Shown: positions 19,045-29,850 of the stretch, one piece after another
How positions within the stretch are numbered: the first letter of the stretch is position 1
Layout of the letters: every line of letters starts with the position of its first letter
Source: an uncultured Clostridium sp.
GTDB taxonomy: Bacteria > Bacillota > Clostridia > TANB77 > CAG-508
Length of the DNA stretch: 64,000 bases
NCBI GenBank assembly: GCA_947302485.1
Contig: CAMYVO010000002.1
Coordinates: 124,001 to 188,000 of the forward strand
Reading direction: 5' to 3'
Translations under genes and position numbers: made by a program
Notes under the pieces: generated by a model
What the model was told of the DNA's origin: nothing
The model's database searches: none
What the model saw: only the letters and a program-made list of their open reading frames with translations

Positions 19045-19363
19045 AACTTCCCCCTTATAACTTCTTAATTTTTTATTCTCTAGTTTTACTGTAACATTAT
19101 ATTACGGAAATAAGGATTTGTAAAGTTTTTATTACAAATTTATTACAGAAATATTTCATTTTCTTTTCTTCTGTATTTCTTTTGACATTTATCTTTAAAA
19201 TATTCTATCCGTAAGTAAATAGCTCATATACATTATATGATTGATAATATTTATAATTACACAAAAATTATAATAGATATAACAAAACAGTATAGGCAAT
19301 TTATTCTATACTGTTATTAAATATTCTACTCGTTTAAATAAAATAATAAAACTAATATTTATA
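19045..19363. other. Intergenic region with surface-protein promoter
   Basis: About 320 bases separate two minus-strand genes. On the minus strand TTTACA (19124-19119), a 17-base spacer and TATAAT (19101-19096) form a good promoter for the Ig-like protein gene. The rest is AT-rich sequence in which I see no gene or structured RNA. Confidence 0.65.
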
Positions 19364-20050
19364 TTAATATTTTAATTCTATCTTTCTACTAATTTCTTTA
19401 TAATTTGGATTATATTTTTCAATTATGTTATAAAAATATTTTGAATGGGTTTTATATTTTAAATGGCAAAATTCATGTAGAAGGACGTATTCTATAGTTT
19501 CTCTATCATATACCATAATATCTGGATTTATAATTATTTTCTTATCCTCTGTACATTTTGCTATATATCCTTCCATTCTTTGTATTTTATAATCCTCTGG
19601 AGCATATCCTAAAGTATGTCTTAATTTTTCCATTACAATCTCAATCTCTTTTTTAGCTATTACATCATATAATTTTTCTATTAAGCATCTTAAAACTTCA
19701 TCTTTATCCATCTTTTTGTATTTATTTGGAATTGATATTTTTATATTTTTTCCTTCAACAATTAATACTGGTTTTTTTAGATTTCTATAATTTACTTTAA
19801 CCCTGCAATCTTCTCCCAATATTTTAATTATTTTACTTTTAATATATGATTTTTGTTTTGATTCTTCATATTCTTTTACTTTTTCTACTATCCATCTTTT
19901 TTTCTCTTTTATTTTTTCTTCTATTTGCTTTCTGCCTAAATACCAGGGAGCTTGTACAACTACTTCTCCATTTTGTACTGTAATATAAAAATCATTTGTT
20001 ATGTTTTTTGAAATTGTATATGTTATAACTTGATTTCTAACTCCTCTCAT
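19364..20050 (-). CDS. YgjP-like (DUF45) zinc metallopeptidase
   Basis: The 228-residue protein ends with the metallopeptidase motif LLHEFCHLKYKTHSKYFYNI (about 190-209), where HExxH-like His-Glu-Phe-Cys-His plus a downstream His would bind zinc. PNYKEISRKI follows, as in the YgjP/DUF45 family. The N-terminal half is a basic beta-rich domain (GRKQIEEKIKEKKRWIVEKV) also typical of the family. In other bacteria relatives accompany restriction or repair genes, but the substrate is unknown. A consensus promoter and a LexA-like box lie upstream. The ATG follows GGGGGAG. Confidence 0.8.
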   Translation of the reverse strand: MRGVRNQVITYTISKNITNDFYITVQNGEVVVQAPWYLGRKQIEEKIKEKKRWIVEKVKEYEESKQKSYIKSKIIKILGEDCRVKVNYRNLKKPVLIVEGKNIKISIPNKYKKMDKDEVLRCLIEKLYDVIAKKEIEIVMEKLRHTLGYAPEDYKIQRMEGYIAKCTEDKKIIINPDIMVYDRETIEYVLLHEFCHLKYKTHSKYFYNIIEKYNPNYKEISRKIELKY

Positions 20051-20089
20051 ATTAACTCCCCCTTTATCTGATTTACGAAAAGTTGTTCT

Positions 20090-20103
20090 CGAACTTTCGT
20101 TTG
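20090..20103 (-). promoter_or_regulatory. LexA/DinR-like operator
   Basis: The minus strand reads CAAACGAAAGTTCG, differing from the Firmicutes LexA box CGAAC-N4-GTTCG at one position. It overlaps the predicted transcription start of the YgjP-like gene, where repressor binding would block initiation. Confidence 0.5.
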
Positions 20104-20107
20104 TTTT

Positions 20108-20136
20108 ATTTTATATGTTTGTTTTAGGATTGTCAA
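20108..20136 (-). promoter_or_regulatory. Sigma-A promoter of the YgjP-like gene
   Basis: On the minus strand TTGACA (20136-20131), a 17-base spacer and TAAAAT (20113-20108) lie about 58 bases before the start codon. Confidence 0.75.
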
Positions 20137-20349
20137 TACTTTTTATAAAATTTACGAACATTTTTTTGCAGGTTTGCAGTAGCATACTAAAAATTGTAAG
20201 ATTTTTTGTACTGATTACTGGTTCCCTGCCCTCCAGAGATTTTTCTTAAAGAATTGTGAATCTCGAGAGATTAATAATTACCTCTATATTTACTCTACAC
20301 ATCTTTATATCATGCTAAGCAAAAAATAGATAACTTATATTTTAGTTAC

Positions 20350-20502
20350 CTATTTCATTATTTTTCTTGAATTATATCTATTTATCATCTCATCAAGTTC
20401 TACACTTGTTTTCTGAGTTGTTTCATCTTGCAATCCATATTTTAATATTTGTCTGCAAAGTTTTTTCTTTTTTAATTCTATCCTTAAATATAAAAACATC
20501 AT
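20350..20502 (-). CDS. Spo0E-like aspartyl-phosphate phosphatase family small protein
   Basis: This 50-residue ORF has a basic helix, KKKKLCRQILKYGLQDETT, then SVELDEMINRY, matching the Spo0E signature SxELDxxIxxY. Spo0E proteins are two-helix phosphatases that dephosphorylate Spo0A-type response regulators and delay sporulation. Its ATG overlaps the TGA of the upstream XRE gene as ATGA, indicating coupled translation. The function is inferred from the motif only; enzymatic activity cannot be seen. Confidence 0.72.
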   Translation of the reverse strand: MMFLYLRIELKKKKLCRQILKYGLQDETTQKTSVELDEMINRYNSRKIMK

Positions 20503-20699
20503 CTAATCTCCCTATATAATTCTTCTAATTGTACGTTTAATGCCTTAGCTATTAAAATCATATAATCAAAACTTGGCTTTTTTTCATTTCTTTCAATCTC
20601 GCTTAAATATCCGCTCGATATTCCTGTTTTTCTAGATAATTCCCTTAATGTTATATTTTTATCATTTCTTATTTGTTTTATATAATATTCTATTCTCAT
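20499..20699 (-). CDS. XRE-family transcriptional regulator
   Basis: This 66-residue protein is a single helix-turn-helix domain: YYIKQIRNDKNITLRELSRKTGISSGYLSEIERNEKKPSFD. The size and SGYLSEIERNEKKPS segment are typical of SinR/Xre-like regulators. It is translationally coupled to a Spo0E-like ORF, suggesting control of the sporulation phosphorelay. Upstream are two ATAGTAT half-sites that may be its own operator. Confidence 0.88.
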   Translation of the reverse strand: MRIEYYIKQIRNDKNITLRELSRKTGISSGYLSEIERNEKKPSFDYMILIAKALNVQLEELYREIR

Positions 20700-20776
20700 A
20701 GTATCACCATTCTATAGTATGTACAATAATATCTATACCATACTTTTTGCTCGCTATGGAGAACATTTAAAAAATA

Positions 20777-20829
20777 AATAATAAAGCAAAGAAATCAACC
20801 TATTCGGTTGATTTCTTTGCTTTATTATT
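20777..20829 (-). terminator. Strong terminator after eno
   Basis: A 24-bp perfect stem with a TATTC loop lies just beyond the eno stop, with A/T-rich ends. It can act on both strands, and the minus strand is the relevant one. Confidence 0.85.
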
Positions 20830-20848
20830 ATACATTTCTATTTATATA

Positions 20849-22174
<1,326 letters not shown>

Positions 22175-22237
22175 TTAATGAATTTTTATACTCTTATATA
22201 AAGTACATATTATTAAAAATATGTACAAATTTAATAA

Positions 22238-22900
22238 CTATTTTAATTTTAGAATTTGACTACGTGCTTCACCTTTATCCTTCATATATAGTTCATCATC
22301 TCGAACAAAATGCTCATGATTTTTATTAAAATCAATTATATTTTTAAATTCTCTATTATACATAGGTTCAGTATATACTTTTGGTGATTTATTGTTTTCT
22401 TTTTTTGAACTATAATATTCTTCAATTATTTTTCTTTCTTTCCTATTAAAACTATCAAGTGAAATTTCTAGATATCTATATCTCCAAATTATATGTCTCT
22501 CATAATTTGAAAATTTAGATTCCATTAAGTTCTCATAACCATATTCTATTTTAATTCTAAAATTTTCTATTGATATTGTAATATTTGACCAAACCTCTTC
22601 TCCTTCTTGTCTCATTATATGCCTTAATTTTTTTATTCTTCCATATAATTCATCGGCAAGTTTTAAATACTGTTCTTCATCTAAATCAAATTTGTTTGGT
22701 ACTTCATATACATTAATGGGATTTTTCTTTAAAACGCTTTTAGGAAAATAGTAAAAAAACATTTCCCCTGTTTCTAATTTATCTGGATGCTCAATTACAG
22801 AAGCATATAAATAAACTTTATCCCATTTTTCTGGTATCATATAGAATAATTTTTGTTGTAATTCTTGATATATTTTTTTTAGTTTAGGCGTGTTTATCAA
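22238..22900 (-). CDS. YezG-like (DUF600) immunity-type protein
   Basis: The N-terminal half, KIYQELQQKLFYMIPEKWDKVYLYASV and GEMFFYYFPKS, matches the YezG/DUF600 family, whose Bacillus members are antitoxins or immunity proteins for polymorphic toxins. The C-terminal half (about 120-220) is charged and less typical. The start is TTG at 22900 behind GGGGAG, overlapping the gpmI stop by 17 bases, so it is translated from the glycolytic message. No toxin gene is adjacent, so its role here is unclear. Confidence 0.65.
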   Translation of the reverse strand: MINTPKLKKIYQELQQKLFYMIPEKWDKVYLYASVIEHPDKLETGEMFFYYFPKSVLKKNPINVYEVPNKFDLDEEQYLKLADELYGRIKKLRHIMRQEGEEVWSNITISIENFRIKIEYGYENLMESKFSNYERHIIWRYRYLEISLDSFNRKERKIIEEYYSSKKENNKSPKVYTEPMYNREFKNIIDFNKNHEHFVRDDELYMKDKGEARSQILKLK

Positions 22901-24419
22901 TTAAACTCTCCCCTGTCATTTCTTCTGGTTTTTCAAGTTCCATAATATCTAACATTGTTGGTGCTAAATCTGCAAGTTTACCTTCTTTTAATTTTACGTT
23001 TTCCATTCCAACTAAAATAAGTGGTACTGGATTTGTTGTATGTGCTGTATGTGGTTCACCTGTTTTGTAATCGATCATTTGCTCTGCATTTCCATGGTCT
23101 GCAGTAATTATTAATGCACCGTTTTTTTTCTCTACTTCTTTCACTACTCTTCCTACACATTTGTCTATTGCCTCTATTGCTTTTATTGCAGCATCTAAAT
23201 TTCCAGTGTGCCCTACCATATCTGGGTTTGCATAGTTTAGAATAATACAGTTGTACTTTTCAGATTTTATTGCATCTACTACTTTATCTGTAACCTCATA
23301 TGCACTCATTTCTGGTTTCATATCATAAGTTTCTACTTTTGGAGATGGTATTAGAATTCTATCCTCTCCTTTGTACTGCCTTTCTTCTCCTCCATTAAAG
23401 AAAAATGTAACATGTGCATATTTTTCGGTTTCTGCAATTCTTAATTGAGTATATCCTAAATTACTTATATATTCACCAAATGTATTTTTTAGGGCTTCTT
23501 TTTTAAAAGAAATTTTTACATTTGGTATAGTCTCATCATATTGACTGAAGCATACAAAGTTTAAGTCTAATTTTTCTGTATCAAATTCATTAAATTCTTT
23601 ATCAACTATTGCTCTTGTTATTTCTCTAGCTCTATCTGGTCTAAAATTAAAGAAAATGACTGAATCATGATTTTCGATTTTAGCAATTGGAGTATCTCCG
23701 TTACAAATAACAGTTGGTTCAACAAATTCATCAAATGTTTCTTGTTGATACATACTTTCAATTGCAGAAATAGCTGTTTGCGCCTTTAGTCCTTCTCCAT
23801 TAACTAAAGCATTATATGCTTTTTGAATCCTTTCCCATCTTTTATCTCGGTCCATTGCATAAAATCTACCAGAAATACTTGCAATTTTTCCAGTTTCTTT
23901 TTCCTTCATTTTTTCTTCTAATTTAATTAAATATCCTTCTGCAGATGCAGGTGGAGTATCTCTTCCATCTAAGAAGCAATGTACATATACATCTTCAAAT
24001 CCTTTTCTTTTAGCAAGTTCAAGTAATGCATATAGATGACGATTATGACTGTGAACTCCTCCATCAGATAGTAATCCCATAATGTGTAATTTTGAATTGT
24101 ATTTTTTACAATTTTCTATTGCTTCTACAAGTTCAGGAATACTAAAGAAATCCCCATCTTCAATTGATTTTGTAATTCTTGTAAGTTCTTGATATACAAT
24201 TCTTCCTGCTCCTATATTTGTATGTCCTACTTCAGAGTTCCCCATTTGTCCTTCTGGAAGTCCTACTTTTAGTCCACTTGTATAAATTTGTGTAACTGGA
24301 TTTTTCTTCATTAGTTCATCTATATTAGGTGTTTTAGCAAGTTTTACAGCATTTCCAGATTCATTTGGATTGTTACCAAAACCATCTAATATCATTAGCA
24401 TTGTTAAATTTTTATTCAT
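22884..24419 (-). CDS. gpmI: 2,3-bisphosphoglycerate-independent phosphoglycerate mutase
   Basis: This Mn-dependent enzyme interconverts 3- and 2-phosphoglycerate. The 511-residue protein has LMILDGFG, GLPEGQMGNSEVGHTNIGAGR with the phosphorylated Ser, SDGGVHSH, HCFLDGRDTPP, YAMDRDKRWER, NFRPDRAREITRA, and ITADHGNAEQM with HTAHTTNPVPLILV at the end. All metal ligands appear present. It sits between tpiA and the YezG-like gene. Confidence 0.97.
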   Translation of the reverse strand: MNKNLTMLMILDGFGNNPNESGNAVKLAKTPNIDELMKKNPVTQIYTSGLKVGLPEGQMGNSEVGHTNIGAGRIVYQELTRITKSIEDGDFFSIPELVEAIENCKKYNSKLHIMGLLSDGGVHSHNRHLYALLELAKRKGFEDVYVHCFLDGRDTPPASAEGYLIKLEEKMKEKETGKIASISGRFYAMDRDKRWERIQKAYNALVNGEGLKAQTAISAIESMYQQETFDEFVEPTVICNGDTPIAKIENHDSVIFFNFRPDRAREITRAIVDKEFNEFDTEKLDLNFVCFSQYDETIPNVKISFKKEALKNTFGEYISNLGYTQLRIAETEKYAHVTFFFNGGEERQYKGEDRILIPSPKVETYDMKPEMSAYEVTDKVVDAIKSEKYNCIILNYANPDMVGHTGNLDAAIKAIEAIDKCVGRVVKEVEKKNGALIITADHGNAEQMIDYKTGEPHTAHTTNPVPLILVGMENVKLKEGKLADLAPTMLDIMELEKPEEMTGESLIDKHA

Positions 24420-24468
24420 AATGTTTAAACCTCTTTTCTATACATTTAGCATTTAATTAAACTTGTAT

Positions 24469-25221
24469 CTATTTGTCGTAATTAACTATTTTAGAGAATT
24501 CTTCAGGTTTTAAGCTTGCTCCACCTACTAAACCTCCATCAATATCAGAAGTTGTAAATAGCTCTTTTGCATTGCTTGATTTAACACTTCCACCATATTG
24601 AATTATAACTTCTGAAGCTACTTCTTCTCCATATATTTTTTTTATTTCATTTCTGATTGCTTTTATACAATTATTTGCATCTTCTGATGTAGCTGTTTTT
24701 CCTGTACCAATTGCCCATATAGGTTCATATGCAATAATAGTTCTTTTAACCTGCTCATTTGATAAACCTTCTAGAGCAAGTCTTGTTTGTAAAGTAATAA
24801 TATCTTGTGTTTTTCCTTCTTCTCTTTGCTCCAATGTTTCCCCTACACATACAATTGGTTTTAAATCATTTTCAAAAGCAGCTTTTATTTTTTTATTTAC
24901 TGTGTCGTCTGTTTCATTAAAATACTGTCTTCTTTCGGAATGTCCTATAATGACATATTCTACACCAATTGATTTTAACATCTTTGCTGAGACTTCTCCA
25001 GTATATGCTCCTTTTTCTTCCCAATGCATATTTTGCGCTCCAATTTTTATATTTGTATCTTGTACATGTAATAGTGCATAAAATAAATCTGTATATGGTA
25101 CGCAAAGTATTACTTCATTTTTTGAATCTTTTACAAGTGGTGCAAATTCTGTAATATAATCGATTGTTTCATTTGGAAGCATATTCATCTTCCAGTTTCC
25201 TGCTATTACCTTTCTTCTCAT
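24469..25221 (-). CDS. tpiA: Triosephosphate isomerase
   Basis: The 250-residue TIM barrel interconverts dihydroxyacetone phosphate and glyceraldehyde-3-phosphate. The catalytic residues are visible: NWKMN (Lys at 12), IIGHSERRQ (His) and AYEPIWAIGTGKTA (Glu), plus QYGGSVKSSNAKEL and VGGASL. It starts behind AAAGGAGG. It is in the glycolytic cluster between the Uma2-like gene and gpmI. Confidence 0.97.
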   Translation of the reverse strand: MRRKVIAGNWKMNMLPNETIDYITEFAPLVKDSKNEVILCVPYTDLFYALLHVQDTNIKIGAQNMHWEEKGAYTGEVSAKMLKSIGVEYVIIGHSERRQYFNETDDTVNKKIKAAFENDLKPIVCVGETLEQREEGKTQDIITLQTRLALEGLSNEQVKRTIIAYEPIWAIGTGKTATSEDANNCIKAIRNEIKKIYGEEVASEVIIQYGGSVKSSNAKELFTTSDIDGGLVGGASLKPEEFSKIVNYDK

Positions 25222-25235
25222 AAAATCCTCCTTTA

Positions 25236-25874
25236 TTATGTATTTGAAATATACGGTTCATTTTCTTCTTCTAATAACAGTTTTTTATTTTTTTCGCATA
25301 CTTCTTTTAAGTTTATTGTTAAACCTTCAAAAAGTCTTGAGCTAATTTCATCTGTTAATTCATATGTTCTAGCTTCATACTCATTTTTATCATTTAGTAA
25401 GTAACAATCTACAATTTTAAATCTAAGAGAAATTATCCAATATTCTTTAACTTTATATTTTTTATATAGGTTAAGTTTTGTTACATGATCATAAGTTTCA
25501 CTACTTGGAGATGTAATTTCTATTATAAAATCTGGTGCCCCTAAAATTCCTCTACTATCTATTTTTTCTTCATCACATACTACAAATGTATCTGGTTGCA
25601 CTACGTTATATTCCTCATTATCGTTTTTGACTCCAGACAACCTCACATCTAATGGTGCAATAAAAGGTTTACATGTTTTATTTTTAAAATATTCTTTTAA
25701 CTGAATATACACTTCTCCTACTACTACTTGGTGAATAACTCTTGGAGAAGCAAGTAGGTATAACTCTCCATCTATTAATTCATATCTTTCTTTATCTTTC
25801 ATATCTAATAAATCTTTATAGCTATAGTTTTCTGGTTCATATGCTAAATTTTCCATATTCTTATTTTCCTCCAT
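25236..25874 (-). CDS. Uma2-family (DUF820) PD-(D/E)XK-like protein
   Basis: The 212-residue protein matches the Uma2 family: YELIDGELYLLASPRVIHQ, then VQPDTFVVCDEEKI, GAPDFIIEITSPSSETYDHVTKLNLYKKYKVKEYWII. The Asp in QPD, the Glu in EITSPSS and the later Lys reproduce the restriction-endonuclease-like core. Uma2 proteins are abundant in cyanobacteria and some Firmicutes, and their function is unknown. It lies 14 bases before tpiA and so shares the glycolytic message. The choice between two nearby ATG codons at the 5' end is uncertain. Confidence 0.8.
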   Translation of the reverse strand: MEENKNMENLAYEPENYSYKDLLDMKDKERYELIDGELYLLASPRVIHQVVVGEVYIQLKEYFKNKTCKPFIAPLDVRLSGVKNDNEEYNVVQPDTFVVCDEEKIDSRGILGAPDFIIEITSPSSETYDHVTKLNLYKKYKVKEYWIISLRFKIVDCYLLNDKNEYEARTYELTDEISSRLFEGLTINLKEVCEKNKKLLLEEENEPYISNT

Positions 25875-25957
25875 TTCAAATTTAGCCCCCTTTACTCCCC
25901 ATTTTTTAGATATTATTCTTTTTTATATATACAAATCAAAAACGAGTATTACTAGGC

Positions 25958-26018
25958 AAAATTTAGTTGTAAACCGGAGGTATACTTTTGTACATCGAGG
26001 ATTTACATTCTAAATTTT
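25958..26018. other. Structured element between pgk and the Uma2-like gene
   Basis: A nested hairpin has an outer 9-bp stem (AAAATTTAG with its complement), a middle TGTAAA/TTTACA stem with a bulge, and an inner stem with one mismatch around AAAA. It is richer in G and C than the flanks. It may be an RNA element or the relic of a small mobile palindrome; no known class was recognised. Confidence 0.45.
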
Positions 26019-26039
26019 AACGACGTAAGAGGAAGTTTT

Positions 26040-27224
26040 TCATTTGTTTAAAAGGCATTCAATACCTGGTAACCTTTTTCCTTCTAAAAACTCAAGTGAA
26101 GCACCTCCACCTGTTGAAATATGTGTTATTTTATCTGCAAGTCCTGCTTTTTCAACTGCTGCAGCCGAATCTCCTCCACCTATAATTGTAATTGCATCAA
26201 GATCTGCAAGAGCTTTTGCTATCGCATTTGTTCCAATTGCAAATTTATCAAATTCAAATAATCCAACTGGACCATTCCATACAACTGTTTTTGCTTTTTG
26301 TAATTCTTCTACATATATTTTTATTGTTTCGTCTCCTATATCAAAGCCTTCCCAATTGTCTGGAATTTCCTTAAAGCTTACCACTTTACTTTCTGTATCC
26401 TTTGAAAATTCTTTACCTATTCTTGTATCAGTTGGCAGCATAAATTTAACACCTTTTTTCTTTGCTTTTTCCATAAGCTCTTGTGCTAAATCTAATTTGT
26501 CAAGTTCACAAATTGAATCTCCAACGTTATATCCCATTGATTTAAAGAAAGTATATGCCATTGCTCCACCAATCATTAAAGTATCTACTTTTTCAAGTAA
26601 AGATTCAATTACTCCAATTTTATCAGAAACTTTTCTTCCTCCTAAAATAGCCATAAATGGTCTTTCTGGATTATTTAAAGCTTCTCCCATAAAATTAATT
26701 TCTTTTTCTATTAAAAAGCCTGCTACTGCTGGCAAATAATTTGCAACACCAGCTGTTGAAGCATGTGCTCTGTGTGCTGTTCCAAATGCATCATTTACAT
26801 ACACCTCTGCAAGTGATGCTAAATTCTTTGCAAATTCAGGATCATTGTCTGTCTCTTCTCTATGAAATCTTACATTTTCAAGTAATACAACTTCTCCTTC
26901 CTTTATGTCTTGTGTTAAGCTTTTAGCACTTTCTCCAATAACATCTGAAGCAAGTTTTACTTCTATATTTAATAATTTAGATAATTCTTTTGCAACAGGA
27001 GCTAAAGAAAACTCTTTTTTTATTTCTCCTTTTGGCCTACCTAAATGTGAGCAAAGAATTACTTTTGCTTTGTTATCAATTAAGTATTTTATTGTATCTA
27101 ATGAAGAAACAATTCTTCTATTATCTGTAATATTTCCATCTTCATCTTGTGGAACATTAAAATCACATCTAACTAATACTTTTTTACCTACAACATCAAT
27201 ATCTTTAACTGTCTTTTTATTCAT
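26040..27224 (-). CDS. pgk: Phosphoglycerate kinase
   Basis: It transfers phosphate from 1,3-bisphosphoglycerate to ADP. The 394-residue protein has [77 protein letters not shown] and [14 protein letters not shown] place the start at 27224 ([10 protein letters not shown]) because the ATG at 27236 almost abuts the AAAGG motif. It lies downstream of gap, with a GC-rich hairpin between them. Confidence 0.96.
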   Translation of the reverse strand: MNKKTVKDIDVVGKKVLVRCDFNVPQDEDGNITDNRRIVSSLDTIKYLIDNKAKVILCSHLGRPKGEIKKEFSLAPVAKELSKLLNIEVKLASDVIGESAKSLTQDIKEGEVVLLENVRFHREETDNDPEFAKNLASLAEVYVNDAFGTAHRAHASTAGVANYLPAVAGFLIEKEINFMGEALNNPERPFMAILGGRKVSDKIGVIESLLEKVDTLMIGGAMAYTFFKSMGYNVGDSICELDKLDLAQELMEKAKKKGVKFMLPTDTRIGKEFSKDTESKVVSFKEIPDNWEGFDIGDETIKIYVEELQKAKTVVWNGPVGLFEFDKFAIGTNAIAKALADLDAITIIGGGDSAAAVEKAGLADKITHISTGGGASLEFLEGKRLPGIECLLNK

Positions 27225-27278
27225 GTTTAATCTCATTCCTTTCTTTAGGTTTAAGTTTATTTTTCAAAGCCCTAGATA

Positions 27279-27307
27279 TTGCGGCAAGTTTGTAAAACTT
27301 GCCGCAA
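27279..27307 (-). other. GC-rich hairpin between gap and pgk
   Basis: Perfect 13-base arms (core TGCGGCAAGTTT) flank GTA. No U-run follows on the minus strand, so it is probably not a terminator. In other Firmicutes the gap operon message is processed or stabilised at intercistronic hairpins, and this could act likewise. Confidence 0.55.
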
Positions 27308-27318
27308 ATATTTATTTA

Positions 27319-28344
<1,026 letters not shown>

Positions 28345-28398
28345 TTATTGTATCCGTAAATTTTAAGTCATTTGCGACCACTCATATTGTATAATAAA

Positions 28399-28423
28399 AA
28401 AGAAGACTTTTCAAGTCTTCTTT
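28399..28423 (-). terminator. Intrinsic terminator after mtaB
   Basis: An 11-bp perfect stem (AAAGAAGACTT and its complement) with a TTC loop is followed on the minus strand by UUUUU. It separates mtaB from gap. Confidence 0.8.
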
Positions 28424-28482
28424 AAAATATTTTATTTTCTTTTCTAAATCTAATCTTTTTATTATTTCCCTAGGTAAAAATG

Positions 28483-29785
28483 TTACACTAATCTCCCTAT
28501 TAATCCATTTGAATTCATTCCTATGACTTTAACTTTTCTATTTTGATTTATAACGTCTTGTTTTTCTTTTATCCCTAGCATTATATAGTTTTTTGTATGT
28601 CCTTTTTGAAAGCATTCATCTTGTTCTTCAAATAATACATCAACTATTTTATTTTGATACATAGAGTGATAATATATCATAGATTTATTTGAAAGTTCTA
28701 TTAATTTCTTGCTTCTTTTATCTTTTATACTTCCTTCAATCTGATTTTTCATTGTAGCAGCCTTCGTTCCTTTTCTAGGTGAATACTTAAATACATGAAT
28801 TTTATAAAAATTAATTTTTTCTAAAAAATTGTATGTAGTTTCAAATTCTTTTTCTGTTTCTCCAGGGAATCCAACAATTACATCTGCTGTTAAAATAGTA
28901 TCATCAAAATTATGTCTTAATAAAGATACAGCTTTTATAAATTCTTCTGTTGTATATTTTCTATTCATCCTATCCAATGTTTCATTGCATCCACTTTGTA
29001 ATGACAGATGAAAATGATGGCATACTTTATTACATCTTTTTATTCTATATACAAATTCTTCATCAATTAAAGTAGGTTCTATTGATCCGCAGTCTGATTC
29101 TTTCTATTCCTTCTACTTTCTGTATTGCTTCTAATAAATTAATTAATTGTATTTCTTCTTTAAAATCTTTCCCATATGAACCAATATGGATTCCTGTAAT
29201 TACAACTTCTTTTATACCTTTTATTGCCATATTTTTTATTTCATGGATTATATTCTCTGGCTTTCTACTTCTTACTCTTCCTCTTGCATATGGAATAATA
29301 CAATAAGTACAAAACCTATCGCATCCATCTTGTACTTTTACAACTGCTCTTGTTTTATCTGTATATATAACATCACCAAACTCTACATATTCTTTTTGGT
29401 ATAAAACATCGCTTACTTTTTTTTCTGTTTCTTTTTGTTTTTCATACTCTTTAATATATTTTGCAATATCTTTTTTTTCATTATTCCCTAATATGATATC
29501 AATTTCTTCTATATCTTTTAATTCGTTTTCAGCAACTTGTACATAACATCCTGCAACTACTAAAGTTGCATTTGGATTAATATTTTTTACTCTTCTTAAC
29601 ATCTGTCTTGACTTTCTATCTGACATATTGGTAACTGTACAAGTATTTATTACATAAATATCTGCTATGTCTTCAAAATCTACAATATTATATCCTTCTT
29701 TTAAAAGATTCTGTTTCATAGCATTAGTTTCATATTGATTAACCTTACACCCTAATGTATAAAAAGCTACTTTTTTACTACTCAT
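28483..29785 (-). CDS. mtaB: tRNA t6A37 methylthiotransferase MtaB, +1 frameshift at a CGG codon
   Basis: This radical-SAM enzyme adds methylthio to t6A37 of tRNA. The N-terminal part (29785 down to 29090) has YTLGCKVNQYETN, NTCTVTNMSDRKSRQ and the cluster motif DGCDRFCTYCIIPYARG. After GIERIRL the frame meets CGG (29089-29087) and would stop eight codons later. Skipping the C gives GSIEPTLIDEEF and continues through HFHLSLQSGCNETLDRMNRKY, VIVGFPGETE and a TRAM-like tail to 28483. The joined product, about 433 residues, has normal family length. The C-terminal part is otherwise intact. The frameshift could be programmed, a mutation or an error; see findings. Confidence 0.88.
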
Positions 29786-29810
29786 TTTTCTTCATTCCCT
29801 ATTATTACAA

Positions 29811-29844
29811 AGAAATTCTAAATGATTTATCATTTAGAATTTCT
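29811..29844 (-). terminator. Terminator after mreB
   Basis: A 15-bp perfect stem (AGAAATTCTAAATGA and its complement) with a TTTA loop lies just past the mreB stop. The U-run after it is weak (UUGUAAU). Confidence 0.6.
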
Positions 29845-29850
29845 AATTAT

